This document shows positions 1 through 10,130 of a stretch of DNA of 64,000 nt, one piece after another. Position 1 is the stretch's first letter. Each line of letters opens with the position of its first letter. This stretch comes from Phenylobacterium sp. J426 (GTDB taxonomy: Bacteria; Pseudomonadota; Alphaproteobacteria; Caulobacterales; Caulobacteraceae), in the NCBI RefSeq assembly GCF_024699945.1, contig NZ_JAJOMY010000001.1, positions 3,727,001-3,791,000 on the forward strand. The letters run 5' to 3'. Under the pieces are notes generated by a model, which saw only the letters and a program-made list of their open reading frames with translations, searched no databases and was not told where the DNA came from. The translations under genes and the position numbers were made by a program.

Positions 1-504
1 GTGTCGGCCGACGGGACTCACCGGGCCTCGGGCGAGATCTTCGGCTACTCCGAGATCACCCGGCAGTACTACAACCGCTACCGGCTCCCGGTGATGCACA
101 CCGAGACCAACATCGTCGAGGGTCCGAACGGCGACGAGGCCGTGAACTGGCTCTGGAAGGAGTGGGCCAACGTGCTCCGCGTCCGCAACGATGGCGTGCC
201 GACGGTCGGCTTCACCTGGTACTCGCTGACCGACCAGATGGACTGGGACACTGCCTTGCGCGAGACCAATATGCGGGTGCACCCGGTGGGCCTCTACGAC
301 CTCAACCGTGAGATCCGTCCGGTGGGCCTCTCCTACAAGCAACTGATCAAGGACTGGGGCGAGGTGCTGCCCACCCAGAGCATCTGCCTCACGGTGCCCG
401 TCGTGCCGCCGGCCGAGTACGGCGAGCCCGGCGCGGAACGCCAGCAGGTGGAGGCCCGGCGGCTCCGGGCGGTCGAACTCGCATCTGGCGGCCAGACCGG
501 CTAG
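1..504 (+). CDS. C-terminal part of a family 1-like glycoside hydrolase (5' end outside window)
   Basis: The reading frame is open from the first base, so the true start lies upstream and only the last 167 residues are here. The visible part resembles the C-terminal half of beta-glucosidase-type (GH1-like) TIM barrels. The strand ending in VMHTETN would hold the catalytic nucleophile Glu, and FTWYSLTDQMDW with the following GLYDLNREIRPVG resembles the last two barrel strands, where GH1 enzymes bind the sugar. The tail after about residue 125 is Pro- and Arg-rich and not conserved in the family as I know it. The aldose-1-epimerase gene begins 9 bases downstream on the same strand, so the two are probably co-transcribed and act on a carbohydrate. 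The substrate cannot be told from sequence. Confidence 0.7.
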   Translation: MSADGTHRASGEIFGYSEITRQYYNRYRLPVMHTETNIVEGPNGDEAVNWLWKEWANVLRVRNDGVPTVGFTWYSLTDQMDWDTALRETNMRVHPVGLYDLNREIRPVGLSYKQLIKDWGEVLPTQSICLTVPVVPPAEYGEPGAERQQVEARRLRAVELASGGQTG

Positions 505-513
505 GCGCTCCGG

Positions 514-1575
514 ATGGGGCGGATCGAGATCGTCACCCTGCGCGCCGACGCGCCGGCCGACCGGCCCGGCTTCGTCGAGGCGCAGGTCCTCCCCGGCCGC
601 GGCATGATGCTGCTGCAGGCGAAGCTGCGGCTGCTCACAGGCGAGATCGTCGACGCCCTGTTCTCCCCCTCGCCCGATGAACTCGCCGACGCCTTCGGCG
701 GCCCTGACGACTTCGCCGGCAACAAGACCTTCGCGTTCGGCGGCGCCGTGCTCATCCCCTACGCCAACCGCATCCGAGGGCGCGACCTCGGCGAGGCGCG
801 AGAGATCGAAGCGACGGTCGACGGGCGCTCGGCTCGCCTGCCGCGCAACTGGGGCGGCAAGGCGCCGGGCGCGGCGCAGTACGCCATGCACGGCCTGATC
901 CTCCAGACACCCGTGCCGTACGAGCGCCTCTCGCCCGGCCGGCTGACCGGACGCCTCGACGCCGGCGACTTCGGCGGGCGCTGGCCCGGACGGGCGGAGT
1001 TCGACTTCGAATGGCGCCTCGAGAACGGTGAGCTGGCGCTCGGCGTCACGGCCCGCAACGTCGGCGACGCCGACCTGCCGCTGGGCATCGGCTTCCATCC
1101 CTACATGGCGCTGCCCTCAGGTGATCGCCGCCAGGCGCGCCTTCGGCTTTCCGCCCAGGTCCGCACAGAGGTGAACAACTACGACGAGGTCCTGCCGACC
1201 GGCCGCCTGCCCCCCAACGCCGGCACGCCCTATGACTTCGGCGAAGGGCCCGCCCTGGGCGATCTCTTCCTTGACGACTGCTTCACCGAACTTGCGCGAC
1301 AGGACGGCCGGGTCGTCGTGGAGGTGGAGGATCCCCTCGCCGGCATCGGTTACCGCTTCGCTTCCCAAAGCCCGCATGTGAAGGCCGTCCAGGTGTATGC
1401 GCCGCCGGAGAAGCCCTTTGTCGTCGTCGAGCCGCAGTTCAACGTCGCCGATCCGTTCGGAGACGTCTGGCCCGCGGGGATGGACACCGGAATGGCCAGG
1501 CTGAAGCCGGGCGCAAGCTTAACCTATGATTGTCTGTTGAGCGCCTACGCCGTGGGGAACCGCTCGCGGGGGTAG
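514..1575 (+). CDS. Aldose 1-epimerase (mutarotase) family protein
   Basis: This 353-residue protein has the galactose-mutarotase fold signatures. IPYANRIRG carries the substrate-binding Arg and GIGFHPYM the catalytic His. EPQFNVADPFG resembles the C-terminal element bearing the catalytic Glu. The family interconverts alpha and beta anomers of free aldoses. At 353 residues it matches usual GalM-like lengths, although overall similarity to classical GalM looks modest, so a relaxed or different sugar specificity is likely. It starts 9 bases after the glycosidase stop. That arrangement fits a mutarotase handling the anomer released by the hydrolase. No signal peptide is visible, so it should be cytoplasmic. 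Confidence 0.8.
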   Translation: MGRIEIVTLRADAPADRPGFVEAQVLPGRGMMLLQAKLRLLTGEIVDALFSPSPDELADAFGGPDDFAGNKTFAFGGAVLIPYANRIRGRDLGEAREIEATVDGRSARLPRNWGGKAPGAAQYAMHGLILQTPVPYERLSPGRLTGRLDAGDFGGRWPGRAEFDFEWRLENGELALGVTARNVGDADLPLGIGFHPYMALPSGDRRQARLRLSAQVRTEVNNYDEVLPTGRLPPNAGTPYDFGEGPALGDLFLDDCFTELARQDGRVVVEVEDPLAGIGYRFASQSPHVKAVQVYAPPEKPFVVVEPQFNVADPFGDVWPAGMDTGMARLKPGASLTYDCLLSAYAVGNRSRG

Positions 1576-1590
1576 TGCTTTCCCAGCGCC

Positions 1591-1878
1591 ATGAACCGCG
1601 CACGCAAGAGTGAACAGAGGCAAGAGACCTGCGAAGTCATCGACTTCGACGAGGCGCTACTCGACTCCTGCCCGGCCGAAGAAAAGGCCGAGCTGCTGGG
1701 CGAGGCGCGCATCATCGCCAAGGCCTTCGCCAACGAGGGCGGCGTCGAGGAGTTGGAGGAGATGGCCCAGACGCTGTCCTGCGGCTTTCGCGACGCCGAG
1801 ATCGAGCGGGCTCATGCGCGCAAGCTCTCAGCAGCCCTGAAGCGCCTGGCGAAGGATCCCTGGAAGGACGAGCCCTAA
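1591..1878 (+). CDS. Small hypothetical protein, 95 residues
   Basis: I do not recognise this protein. It is 95 residues, highly charged and rich in Glu, Ala, Arg and Lys, with two predicted helical stretches (about residues 20-45 and 50-85), no signal peptide and no membrane segment. A Cys sits near residue 14 and others near 27 and 60, without a metal-binding spacing. It begins 15 bases after the mutarotase stop on the same strand, but no convincing ribosome-binding site precedes the ATG. Third-position GC bias and the intact frame support a real gene. It ends 16 bases before the convergent kinase gene. Confidence 0.5.
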   Translation: MNRARKSEQRQETCEVIDFDEALLDSCPAEEKAELLGEARIIAKAFANEGGVEELEEMAQTLSCGFRDAEIERAHARKLSAALKRLAKDPWKDEP

Positions 1879-1894
1879 GTCGACGTGCGGGCGG

Positions 1895-3970
1895 CTACTC
1901 GGCCGCCGCCGTCGCCTTACGCTTGGTCTTCGGCTCAGGCCGATCCAGCAGCTTCCGCAGCATCGAGGCCATCACCGGGGTGTCGTAGGGCTTGTCCAGC
2001 AGCGGGAATTCACGGCCTTCGTTGATCTGGCCGTCGCCCACGAAGCCGGACGTCAGCAGGACACGCAGCTCCGGGCGCAGCTCCTTCGCCGTCCGGGCCA
2101 GGCTCACGCCGCTCACGCCGCCCGGCATCACCACGTCGGTGAACAGCAGGTCCACCTCCGCGTCGGAATGGAGGATTTCCAGAGCTTCGGCGGCGTTGGT
2201 CGCCGTGCGCACGGCGTAGCCCAGGCCGCTCAGCACATCGAGCGTCAGCGCCAGCACGGTCGCGTCGTCCTCGACCAGCAGGATCTTTTCGGCGCCGCCG
2301 ATCACCTCGGCCTGCGCCTGGGCCGGCCGCACTTCCGCCTTCGCCTCAGTCCCAGGCAGCAGCAGGCGGAAGGTGGTGCCCGCGCCGACGTCGCTCTCCA
2401 CCTCCACCTCGCCTTCCGACTGCCGGACGAAGCCATAGACCTGCGACAGCCCGAGGCCCGACCCCTTGCCCACCTCCTTGGTGGTGAAGAAGGGCTCGAA
2501 GACGCGCTCGCGCACGTCGGCGGTCATGCCGAAGCCCGTGTCGCGCACCTCGACGACGATGAAACCGGGCCCGCGCTCGGCCCGCCGCCGGCTGGTGCGG
2601 ATGGTCAGGCGGCCGCCCTCGGGCATGGCGTCGCGCGCATTGACCGCCAGGTTCAGCAGGGCCGTCTCGAGCTGTGTCGGGTCGACATGAGTGTTCAGAG
2701 CCTCGTCGGCCAGCGCCAGATCGATGGTCACCGCCTCGCCGACGGCCTGGCGCATCAGCGGCGCGAAGTCGGTGATCAGCGCGTTCACGTCCAGGGTCAC
2801 GGGCGACAGGTGCTGGCGGCGCGAGAAGGCGAGCAGCTGGCGGGTCAGGTCCCGGCCGCGCTCGGCGGCCTGGCGGATGGCGTCGATGCGGCGGGCCCGA
2901 CGCGTCTCTTCCTCCTGCTTGCGGGCGAGCATGTCGATATTGCCCAGCACCACCGTCAGCAGGTTGTTGAAGTCGTGCGCCACCCCGCCCGTGAGCTGGC
3001 CCACGGCCTCCATCTTCCGCGCCTGGGCGAGCTGCTCTTCCAGGCTGCGGCGGTCGGTGGCGTCAAGGATGACGCCGAAGATTTCGCGGGCCTCGCCGTC
3101 GTCCGAAGGCGCGACCACGCCCTGGTCGTGCAGCACCCGGTACTGGCCGTCGGCGCACAGCCAGCGGAATTCGCACGAATACTGGCCCGTCTGCGTCGCG
3201 TTGCGGAAGGACGCGATCGTCCGCTCCAGGTCGTCGGGGTGAATGCGGCTCGAGCCGAAATCCGCCTCCTCGGTGAAGCGGCTCGCCGGGAATCCGGTGA
3301 TCTCGAAGATCGATTCCGAGACGAATTGCGGCGTGAACGGTGGCTCGATGCTGCGCGACGTGAAGACGATCGGCAGCGACTTCAGGATCGCCTGCTGCTG
3401 CATCTCGGCCCGGCGCAGCGCCCGCTCGGTCTGGGCCTTCTCGTGCTTCATCCGGGCATGCTCGTCGAGCAGCCACTGCTTGTACGCGGACTGCCGGTTG
3501 GCCTCCTGGGTGCGCAGGTAGAGGTCCACGAAGACCTTGGTCTTGGCCTTCAGGATGAAGGGGTCGACGGGCTTGAAGACCACGTCCACGGCGCCCGCCG
3601 AATAGGCCTGGAAGATGTGCGCCTCGTCCCGGAAGATCGCCGTCAGGAAGACGATCGGCGTGTCCGCCGTCCGCTTCCGCGACCGGATCAGGGCCGCCGT
3701 TTCGTAGCCATCCATGCCCGGCATGTGCAGGTCGAGCAGGATCAACGCGAACTCCTCGCCCAGCAGCCGCTTCAGCGCCTCTTCGCCCGACTTGGCCACC
3801 ACCAGTTCGTGGCCGAGCTCCTCCAGCGCCTGCACGGCGGCGAAGGCGTTCCGCTCATCGTCGTCGACGATGAGAATCCGGGCCTTGAGCGGAGCATCCA
3901 GGTCGGGCGGAGCTTTCGGCTCCGCCGCCCCGGCGCCCGCCGGCGCGCGTGCGGCGGCTGGGGGCGTCAA
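1895..3970 (-). CDS. Hybrid histidine kinase: REC-PAS-HisKA-HATPase-REC
   Basis: This 691-residue cytoplasmic kinase has no membrane segment. An N-terminal receiver (about 30-150) has the acidic pair in LIVDDDER and phospho-acceptor Asp80 in LLDLHMPGMDG. A coiled linker leads to a PAS domain (about 195-305), then the H-box GGVAHDFNNLL with phospho-acceptor His332. The ATPase domain shows NLAVNARDAM, DTGFGM and GSGLGLS. A C-terminal receiver (about 560-680) has Asp in LLFTDVVMPGG. The H-box variety is common in Caulobacterales hybrid kinases. Translation appears to begin at TTG 3970, one base after the stop of the upstream giant kinase, with no clear ribosome-binding site, so coupling to the upstream gene is likely. 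Input at both ends suggests it belongs to a phosphorelay with its neighbour. Confidence 0.88.
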   Translation of the reverse strand: MTPPAAARAPAGAGAAEPKAPPDLDAPLKARILIVDDDERNAFAAVQALEELGHELVVAKSGEEALKRLLGEEFALILLDLHMPGMDGYETAALIRSRKRTADTPIVFLTAIFRDEAHIFQAYSAGAVDVVFKPVDPFILKAKTKVFVDLYLRTQEANRQSAYKQWLLDEHARMKHEKAQTERALRRAEMQQQAILKSLPIVFTSRSIEPPFTPQFVSESIFEITGFPASRFTEEADFGSSRIHPDDLERTIASFRNATQTGQYSCEFRWLCADGQYRVLHDQGVVAPSDDGEAREIFGVILDATDRRSLEEQLAQARKMEAVGQLTGGVAHDFNNLLTVVLGNIDMLARKQEEETRRARRIDAIRQAAERGRDLTRQLLAFSRRQHLSPVTLDVNALITDFAPLMRQAVGEAVTIDLALADEALNTHVDPTQLETALLNLAVNARDAMPEGGRLTIRTSRRRAERGPGFIVVEVRDTGFGMTADVRERVFEPFFTTKEVGKGSGLGLSQVYGFVRQSEGEVEVESDVGAGTTFRLLLPGTEAKAEVRPAQAQAEVIGGAEKILLVEDDATVLALTLDVLSGLGYAVRTATNAAEALEILHSDAEVDLLFTDVVMPGGVSGVSLARTAKELRPELRVLLTSGFVGDGQINEGREFPLLDKPYDTPVMASMLRKLLDRPEPKTKRKATAAAE

Positions 3971-3971
3971 G

Positions 3972-6900
3972 TCAGCTCGCTTGCGGCATGAGGGACACGA
4001 CCGTGTCGCTGGCCAGCTTCATCGCGTCCGCACGCTGGATCGAGACGCGCAGCACCGAGATGAGGTGGTCGATGTCGACCGGCTTGGAGACATAGTCGGA
4101 AGCGCCGGCCTGGATGCACTTCTGGCGGTCCCCCTTCATGGCCTTCGCCGTCACCGCCACGATCGGGAGGTCCGACAGGGCCTGACGGGAGCGGATCTCG
4201 CGGATGGTTTCGTAACCGTCCATGTCAGGCATCATGATGTCCACCAGCACGACGTCCACATCCCCCTTCGCGTCGAGGGATTCAAGCCCCGCCCGTCCGC
4301 TTTCGGCGTAGCTGAGCTCGATGCCGTACTCCTCGAGGGCCGAAGCCAGCGAGAAGATGTTGCGGATGTCGTCGTCGATCACGAGCACCTTCCGGCCGGC
4401 CAGAACCGAGTCCTCGTGCTTGTTCTGGTTGAACTTGGCCTTGGCTGGCGCAGGCAGCTTGTCCAGGGGCGCATGCAGCAGCAGCGTGGCCTGGTCGACC
4501 AGCTGGTCCGCCGTCCGCGCCATCCGCACAAGGCCGCCGAAAACGGCCAGCCGCAGCCGCTTGTCGTCCTCGGGTTCCAGCTCGACGGGGGCATAGACCA
4601 CCGCCGGAACGCAGCGCCCGTCGGCTTGCTTCAGTTGGTCGACCAGTTGGGCCACCGGCAGGGCGGAGGCTTCCACAACCACGCCGTCGGGCCGCTCGCC
4701 CGCCGGGCGGGCCAGCACGTCGGCGAAGCTGTCGGCCAGCTCCACCTCGGTGAAGCACTGCCGCAACGTCTCGGCCGCCTCGCCGTCGTGGCCCACCAGC
4801 ACGATCCGCCGATCGGCCTTGTCGACGAAGGTCTTCACACCCTGCAGGGTCGAGACCACCACCTCGCGCTCCACCGGCTTGTGCGTGAAGCCGAAGGCGC
4901 CCATCGACAGGCCGAGGCCCTTCTGGTCGTCCGCCGAGATCATGTGCACGGGGATGTGCCGCGTCTCAGGCGTCCGCTTCAAAAGATCGAGCAGCGCCAG
5001 GCCGTCCATGTCGGGCAGGCCGATGTCCAACATGATGGCGTCGGGGCCGAACCGGCGGGCCAGCGACGGGGCCGCCCCGCCCTCGCCCGTGACCACGCCC
5101 TTGAAGCCGCTGTCGCGGACCAGGCTGAGCAGGATCGAGGCGAAGCGCGGATCGTCCTCGACGATCAGCACCACCGAGTCGCCCGAGCTGATGGCGTCGC
5201 GGTCGTCGGCGACGGCTTCCACCGGCTCGTCGGAGAACGCCGAAGGCATCATCATCGGCCGCGGCAGCGGAGAGGCGCCGGCCGTGCGGGCCGAAGGCTG
5301 CGGCTGCGCCGCCGGGCTGAAGTTCAGCGGCAGGTAGAGGGTGAAGGTCGAGCCCTTGCCCGGCTTCGATTCCACCTTCAACTCGCCGCCCAGCATGCGG
5401 GTGATCTCGCGGCTGATCGACAGGCCCAGGCCCGTGCCGCCGTACTTGCGGCTTGTCGTGCCGTCCGCCTGCTGGAAGCTCTCGAAGATGATCCGCTGCT
5501 TCTCTTCGGGGATCCCGATGCCGGTGTCCTCGACAGAGAACGCCAGCACCTGCCCCGCGGTGTTCAGGTGGTCGTTGCCCGCGCTCCAGCCGGAGTGCGC
5601 GCGGCCCACCTTCAGCTTCACATGGCCCTTGTCGGTGAACTTGAAGGCGTTCGAGAGCAGGTTCTTGATGATCTGCTGCAGTCGCTTGTCGTCGGTGTAC
5701 ATCGACCGAGACAGCGCCGGGTCCAGCTCCACCGCGAACTCCAGCTTCTTGTCCGCTGCGATCTGCGAGAACGTGCGGTCGACGTGGTCCTTGAGGCTGG
5801 CGAACGACATCTCGCTGATGTCCAGCGTGACCGTGCCGGACTCGATCTTGGCCAGGTCGAGCACGTCGTTGATCAGCGCGAGAAGGTCGGTGCCCGCCGC
5901 ATGGATGTTGTGGGCGAACTCGACCTGCTTGTCCGACAGGTTGCCCTGGCCATTGTCGGCCAGCAGCTTCGACAGGATGAGCAGCGAGTTCAGCGGCGTC
6001 CGCAGCTCGTGGGACATGTTGGCCAGGAACTCGGACTTGAACTTCGAGGTCAGGGCCAGCTGCTCGGCCTTCTCTTCCAGCGCGATCTTGGCCTGTTCCA
6101 CCTCGCGGTTCTTGGCTTCGACCTGCTGGTTCTGAATCGACAGCAGGTGCGCCTTCTCCTGCAGCTCGGCGTTGGTCTGCTGCAGTTCCTCCTGCTTGGT
6201 GCGGAGCAGCTCTTCCGACTGACGCAGGCTGGCGGCCTGTTGCTCCAGCCGGTCGTTGGTCTTCTTCAGCTCCTCCTGCTGGGCCTGCAGTTCCGAGGTC
6301 AGGAGCTGCGACTGCTTCAGCAGGCCTTCCGTCCGCATGTTGGCGGCGATGGTGTTCAGCACGATGCCGATGGATTCCATCAGCTGGTCGAGGAACGCCA
6401 TCTGCGTCTCGTTGAACTCGCCGAACGTGGCGAGCTCGATCACCGCCTTCACTTCGCCTTCGAACAGCGCCGGCAGGACGATGATGTTGGCCGGAGGGGC
6501 CTCGCCCAGGCCCGAACTGATCTGCACATAGTCCTTCGGCACGTTGGCCAGCAGGATGCGCGACTTCTCGTAGGCGCACTGCCCGATCAGGCCCTCCCGC
6601 AGCTTGAACTGGTTGGCCAGGTGCTTGCGGTTGTTGAAGGCGTACGAGGCGGCGAGGTTCAGGACCGCGTGGCCCTCGTCGTCCCGGTCGGTGACGTAGA
6701 ACACGGCGTGCTGCGCGTTGATCAGCGGCGCCAGTTCCGACAGCACCAGGTTCGACACCGTCGAGAGGTCGCGCTCGCCCTGCAGCATCCGCGTGAACCG
6801 GGCCAGGTTGGTCTTCAGCCAGTCCTGTTCCGTGTTCTTGAGCGTCTGTTCCCGCAGGTTGCGGATCATCTCGTTGATGTTGTTCTTCAGCTCCTCCACC

Positions 6901-9833
6901 TCGCCAGAGGCTTCGACGGTGATCGACCGCGTCAGGTCGCCCTTCGTCACGGCGGTCGACACCTCGGCGATGGCGCGCACCTGAGTGGTCAGGTTGGCGG
7001 CCAGTTCGTTCACGTTGTCGGTCAGGTCGCGCCACAGGCCGGCGGCGCCGGGCACCCGGGCCTGACCGCCCAGCTTCCCTTCGGACCCCACTTCGCGGGC
7101 CACGTTCGTCACCTGGTCGGCAAAGGTCGCCAGGGTCTCGATCATTCCGTTGATGGTGTCGGCCAGCGCGGCGATTTCGCCCTTGGCGTCCAGGGTCAGC
7201 TTCCGCTTCAGGTCGCCGTTGGCCACCGCGGTCACCACGTCGGCGATGTTCCGGACCTGGCCGGTCAGGTTCGCCGCCATCATGTTCACGTTGTCGGTCA
7301 GGTCCTTCCAGGTGCCGGCGACGCCCGGCACCTGCGCCTGGCCGCCCAGCTTGCCCTCGGTGCCCACTTCCCGGGCCACCCGGGTCACTTCCGAGGCGAA
7401 GGAGTTCAGCTGGTCCACCATGGTGTTGATGGTGTTCTTCAGCTCGAGGATCTCGCCGCGCACGTCCACGGTGATCTTCTTGGACAGGTCGCCCTTAGCC
7501 ACGGCGGTGGTGACGTCGGCGATGTTCCGCACCTGACCGGTCAGGTTGGCGGCCATCAGGTTCACGTTGTCGGTCAGGTCCTTCCAGGTGCCGGCGACAC
7601 CCTTCACCTGCGCCTGGCCCCCCAGCTTGCCCTCGGTGCCCACTTCCCGAGCCACCCGGGTCACTTCCGAGGCGAAGGCGTTGAGCTGGTCCACCATGGT
7701 GTTGATGGTGTTCTTCAGCTCGAGGATTTCCCCGCGCACGTCCACGGTGATCTTCTTCGAAAGGTCGCCCATGGCCACGGCGGTGGTCACTTCGGCGATG
7801 TTTCGCACCTGGCCCGTCAGGTTGGCGGCCATGAAGTTCACGTTGTCGGTCAGGTCCTTCCAGGTGCCGGCGACACCCTTCACCTGCGCCTGGCCGCCCA
7901 GCTTGCCTTCCGTACCCACTTCCCGGGCCACGCGGGTCACTTCCGAGGCGAAGGCGTTCAGCTGGTCCACCATGGTGTTGATGGTGTTCTTCAGCTCGAG
8001 GATCTCGCCCTTCACGTCCACGGTGATCTTCTTGGACAGGTCGCCGTTGGCCACGGCGGTCGTCACGTCGGCGATGTTCCGCACCTGACCGGTCAGGTTC
8101 GCCGCCATCATGTTCACGTTGTCGGTCAGGTCCTTCCAGGTGCCGGCGACACCCTTCACCTGCGCCTGACCGCCGAGCTTGCCCTCCGTACCCACTTCCC
8201 GCGCCACCCGGGTCACTTCCGAGGCGAAGGAGTTCAGCTGGTCCACCATGGTGTTGATGGTGGTCTTCAGCTCGAGGATCTCGCCGCGCACGTCCACGGT
8301 GATCTTCTTGGACAGGTCGCCGTTGGCCACGGCGGTGGTCACCTCGGCGATGTTCCGCACCTGGCCCGTCAGGTTCGCGGCCATCAGGTTCACGTTGTCG
8401 GTCAGGTCCTTCCAGGTCCCGCCGACGCCCTTCACGTTCGCCTGGCCGCCCAGCTTGCCTTCCGTACCCACTTCCCGCGCCACCCGGGTCACTTCCGAGG
8501 CGAAGGCGTTCAGCTGGTCCACCATGGTGTTGATGGTGTTCTTCAGCTCGAGGATCTCGCCCTTCACGTCCACGGTGATCTTCTTGGACAGGTCGCCGTT
8601 GGCCACGGCGGTGGTCACCTCGGCGATGTTCCGCACCTGGCCCGTCAGGTTGGCGGCCATGAAGTTCACGTTGTCCGTCAGGTCCTTCCAGGCGCCGGTG
8701 ACGCCTTCCACCCGGGCCTGACCGCCCAGCTTGCCTTCCGTACCCACTTCCCGGGCCACCCGGGTCACTTCCGACGAGAAGGCGTTCAGCTGGTCCACCA
8801 TGGTGTTGATGGTGTTCTTCAGCTCAAGGATCTCGCCCTTCACGTCCACGGTGATCTTCTTGGACAGGTCGCCGCGGGCCACGGCGGTCGTCACTTCGGC
8901 GATGTTCCGCACCTGGCCGGTGAGGTTGTTCGCCATCAGGTTCACGTTGTCGGTGAGGTCCTTCCAGGTGCCGGCGACGCCCTTCACCTGGGCCTGACCG
9001 CCCAGCTTCCCTTCCGTACCCACTTCCCGGGCCACGCGGGTCACTTCCGAGGCGAAGGAGTTCAGCTGGTCCACCATCGTGTTGATGGTGTTCTTCAGCT
9101 CCAGCACCTCGCCCTTCACGTCCACGGTGATCTTGCGGCTCAGGTCGCCATTGGCCACCGCGGTGGTCACATCGGCGATGTTCCGCACCTGGCCCGTCAG
9201 GTTCGCGGCCATGAAGTTCACGTTGTCGGTCAGGTCCTTCCAGGTGCCGGCCACACCCTTCACCTGCGCCTGGCCGCCCAGCTTCCCTTCGGTGCCCACT
9301 TCCCGCGCCACCCGGGTCACTTCCGAGGCGAACGAGCCAAGCTGGCCCACCATGGTGTTCACGACCTTGCCGATCCGCAGGAACTCGCCCCGCAGCGGGC
9401 GCTCCTCGTTCTCGAGGTCCATGGTCTGTGACAGGTCGCCCTTGGCCACGGCGCCGATCACGCGGGCCATTTCGGCGGTGGGGTGGACCATGTCCGTGAT
9501 CAGGGTGTTCACCGCGTCGACGGCGAACGACCACGACCCCTGAGCGCCGGGCAGCTTGGCGCGGTGGCTGATCTTGCCCTGACGTCCCACCGTGTCGCCC
9601 AGCCGCTCGAATTCGCGGGTCATACGGTCATTGAGCTCGACGACGTCGTTGAAGGCTTCCGCCAGCTCGCCCGCGACACCCGTCAGCCCCCGCGGCATAC
9701 GCACCGAGAAGTCGCCCCGGCGAAACGCGCGGAGCGCGGCAAGAAGCTGGCCGGTGTCGACATCCGTAGCCGCCGCTTGGGCGCGGCGCGGCTTGCTGGC
9801 CTTTGCGGTCTTCGCAACGACGTTGGCAGACAT
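3972..9833 (-). CDS. Giant multi-HAMP hybrid histidine kinase (HAMP array-GAF-HisKA-HATPase-REC-REC)
   Basis: This is a soluble 1953-residue kinase. Residues 25-960 hold eleven HAMP-type GDL/GDF signatures. Nine copies of the linker [11 protein letters not shown] (last one REVGSEGK) recur every 92 residues, followed by W(K/R)DLTDNVN. A GAF-like domain follows (about 1000-1160), then a long Gln/Glu-rich coiled coil and the H-box [12 protein letters not shown] with His1275. The ATPase domain has [16 protein letters not shown] and GGTGLGLS. One receiver has Asp1603 ([11 protein letters not shown]), the next is degenerate, and the terminal one has Asp1865 ([11 protein letters not shown]). The layout resembles HAMP-repeat kinases that, in fungi (group III), sense osmotic stress. 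There is no transmembrane segment. A GGGGGA ribosome-binding site precedes ATG 9833. The REC-bearing kinase next door is 1 base downstream. Confidence 0.93.
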   Translation of the reverse strand: MSANVVAKTAKASKPRRAQAAATDVDTGQLLAALRAFRRGDFSVRMPRGLTGVAGELAEAFNDVVELNDRMTREFERLGDTVGRQGKISHRAKLPGAQGSWSFAVDAVNTLITDMVHPTAEMARVIGAVAKGDLSQTMDLENEERPLRGEFLRIGKVVNTMVGQLGSFASEVTRVAREVGTEGKLGGQAQVKGVAGTWKDLTDNVNFMAANLTGQVRNIADVTTAVANGDLSRKITVDVKGEVLELKNTINTMVDQLNSFASEVTRVAREVGTEGKLGGQAQVKGVAGTWKDLTDNVNLMANNLTGQVRNIAEVTTAVARGDLSKKITVDVKGEILELKNTINTMVDQLNAFSSEVTRVAREVGTEGKLGGQARVEGVTGAWKDLTDNVNFMAANLTGQVRNIAEVTTAVANGDLSKKITVDVKGEILELKNTINTMVDQLNAFASEVTRVAREVGTEGKLGGQANVKGVGGTWKDLTDNVNLMAANLTGQVRNIAEVTTAVANGDLSKKITVDVRGEILELKTTINTMVDQLNSFASEVTRVAREVGTEGKLGGQAQVKGVAGTWKDLTDNVNMMAANLTGQVRNIADVTTAVANGDLSKKITVDVKGEILELKNTINTMVDQLNAFASEVTRVAREVGTEGKLGGQAQVKGVAGTWKDLTDNVNFMAANLTGQVRNIAEVTTAVAMGDLSKKITVDVRGEILELKNTINTMVDQLNAFASEVTRVAREVGTEGKLGGQAQVKGVAGTWKDLTDNVNLMAANLTGQVRNIADVTTAVAKGDLSKKITVDVRGEILELKNTINTMVDQLNSFASEVTRVAREVGTEGKLGGQAQVPGVAGTWKDLTDNVNMMAANLTGQVRNIADVVTAVANGDLKRKLTLDAKGEIAALADTINGMIETLATFADQVTNVAREVGSEGKLGGQARVPGAAGLWRDLTDNVNELAANLTTQVRAIAEVSTAVTKGDLTRSITVEASGEVEELKNNINEMIRNLREQTLKNTEQDWLKTNLARFTRMLQGERDLSTVSNLVLSELAPLINAQHAVFYVTDRDDEGHAVLNLAASYAFNNRKHLANQFKLREGLIGQCAYEKSRILLANVPKDYVQISSGLGEAPPANIIVLPALFEGEVKAVIELATFGEFNETQMAFLDQLMESIGIVLNTIAANMRTEGLLKQSQLLTSELQAQQEELKKTNDRLEQQAASLRQSEELLRTKQEELQQTNAELQEKAHLLSIQNQQVEAKNREVEQAKIALEEKAEQLALTSKFKSEFLANMSHELRTPLNSLLILSKLLADNGQGNLSDKQVEFAHNIHAAGTDLLALINDVLDLAKIESGTVTLDISEMSFASLKDHVDRTFSQIAADKKLEFAVELDPALSRSMYTDDKRLQQIIKNLLSNAFKFTDKGHVKLKVGRAHSGWSAGNDHLNTAGQVLAFSVEDTGIGIPEEKQRIIFESFQQADGTTSRKYGGTGLGLSISREITRMLGGELKVESKPGKGSTFTLYLPLNFSPAAQPQPSARTAGASPLPRPMMMPSAFSDEPVEAVADDRDAISSGDSVVLIVEDDPRFASILLSLVRDSGFKGVVTGEGGAAPSLARRFGPDAIMLDIGLPDMDGLALLDLLKRTPETRHIPVHMISADDQKGLGLSMGAFGFTHKPVEREVVVSTLQGVKTFVDKADRRIVLVGHDGEAAETLRQCFTEVELADSFADVLARPAGERPDGVVVEASALPVAQLVDQLKQADGRCVPAVVYAPVELEPEDDKRLRLAVFGGLVRMARTADQLVDQATLLLHAPLDKLPAPAKAKFNQNKHEDSVLAGRKVLVIDDDIRNIFSLASALEEYGIELSYAESGRAGLESLDAKGDVDVVLVDIMMPDMDGYETIREIRSRQALSDLPIVAVTAKAMKGDRQKCIQAGASDYVSKPVDIDHLISVLRVSIQRADAMKLASDTVVSLMPQAS
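6871..9345. repeat. Tandem 276-bp coding repeats of the HAMP array
   Basis: The nine linker copies begin at 7085, 7361, 7637, 7913, 8189, 8465, 8741, 9017 and 9293 (plus-strand coordinate of the same word), exactly 276 bp or 92 codons apart. The inner copies are nearly identical at the DNA level, including third codon positions. The outermost copy at 7085 is the most diverged ([14 protein letters not shown]). Such identity implies recent duplication or gene conversion and predicts copy-number variation. It is also a likely place for assembly collapse or expansion. Confidence 0.92.
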
Positions 9834-9972
9834 ATTTCCCCCGAGGGCATGCGATTGCTGCTTGGGGGGAGATACCCGGCCGCCGTTGAACCTTCTGCAG
9901 GCTCATCACGACGCCAAGACACACCCCGCCCGCCTGGGACAACGTAGGCGCCTGCGGCGAGTTCCAGCTTGG

Positions 9973-9991
9973 CTGAAAATAAATTTTTCAG
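9973..9991. promoter_or_regulatory. A/T-rich inverted repeat upstream of the giant kinase
   Basis: Perfect 7-bp arms CTGAAAA and TTTTCAG flank the 5-bp spacer TAAAT. It is the only strongly A/T-rich stretch in the 297-bp gap between the kinase start (9833) and the next gene (10131). It is 140 bp upstream of the kinase start. It may be an operator or the upstream part of the kinase promoter, and no regulator can be named. The rest of the gap holds the EcfG-type promoter described separately and otherwise nothing I recognise. Confidence 0.4.
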
Positions 9992-10050
9992 AGGGTTGCG
10001 TGGCGTGGAAGGTACTGCATCCGGCCCGCGCCGCCAACCGGGGCGACCTC

Positions 10051-10075
10051 GGAACTTGGCCTTCCGGGCGCCGTT
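10051..10075 (+). promoter_or_regulatory. EcfG-type (general stress sigma) promoter
   Basis: GGAAC at 10051-10055 and CGTT at 10072-10075 are separated by 16 bases. This matches the alphaproteobacterial EcfG/SigT consensus GGAAC-N16/17-CGTT. It points at the gene starting at 10131, leaving a 5' leader of roughly 50 bases. The match is exact in both boxes and correctly oriented, but rests on one site. Confidence 0.55.
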
Positions 10076-10130
10076 TGGGCACGGGGCGTCAGGTCCCATG
10101 AAGCCTCAGGATTGGTGAAACCTCACGCGC

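Noticed and set aside
6871..9345. Regularly spaced repeats that could suggest a CRISPR array
   Set aside because: The period is 276 bp, the whole unit is conserved, and it is in frame within a coding sequence.
3714..9431. A 1905-codon open frame on the plus strand opposite the giant kinase
   Set aside because: It is the mirror of the HAMP repeats: His/Gly/Val/Gln-rich, periodic every 92 codons, with no family features. The minus-strand kinase explains it fully.
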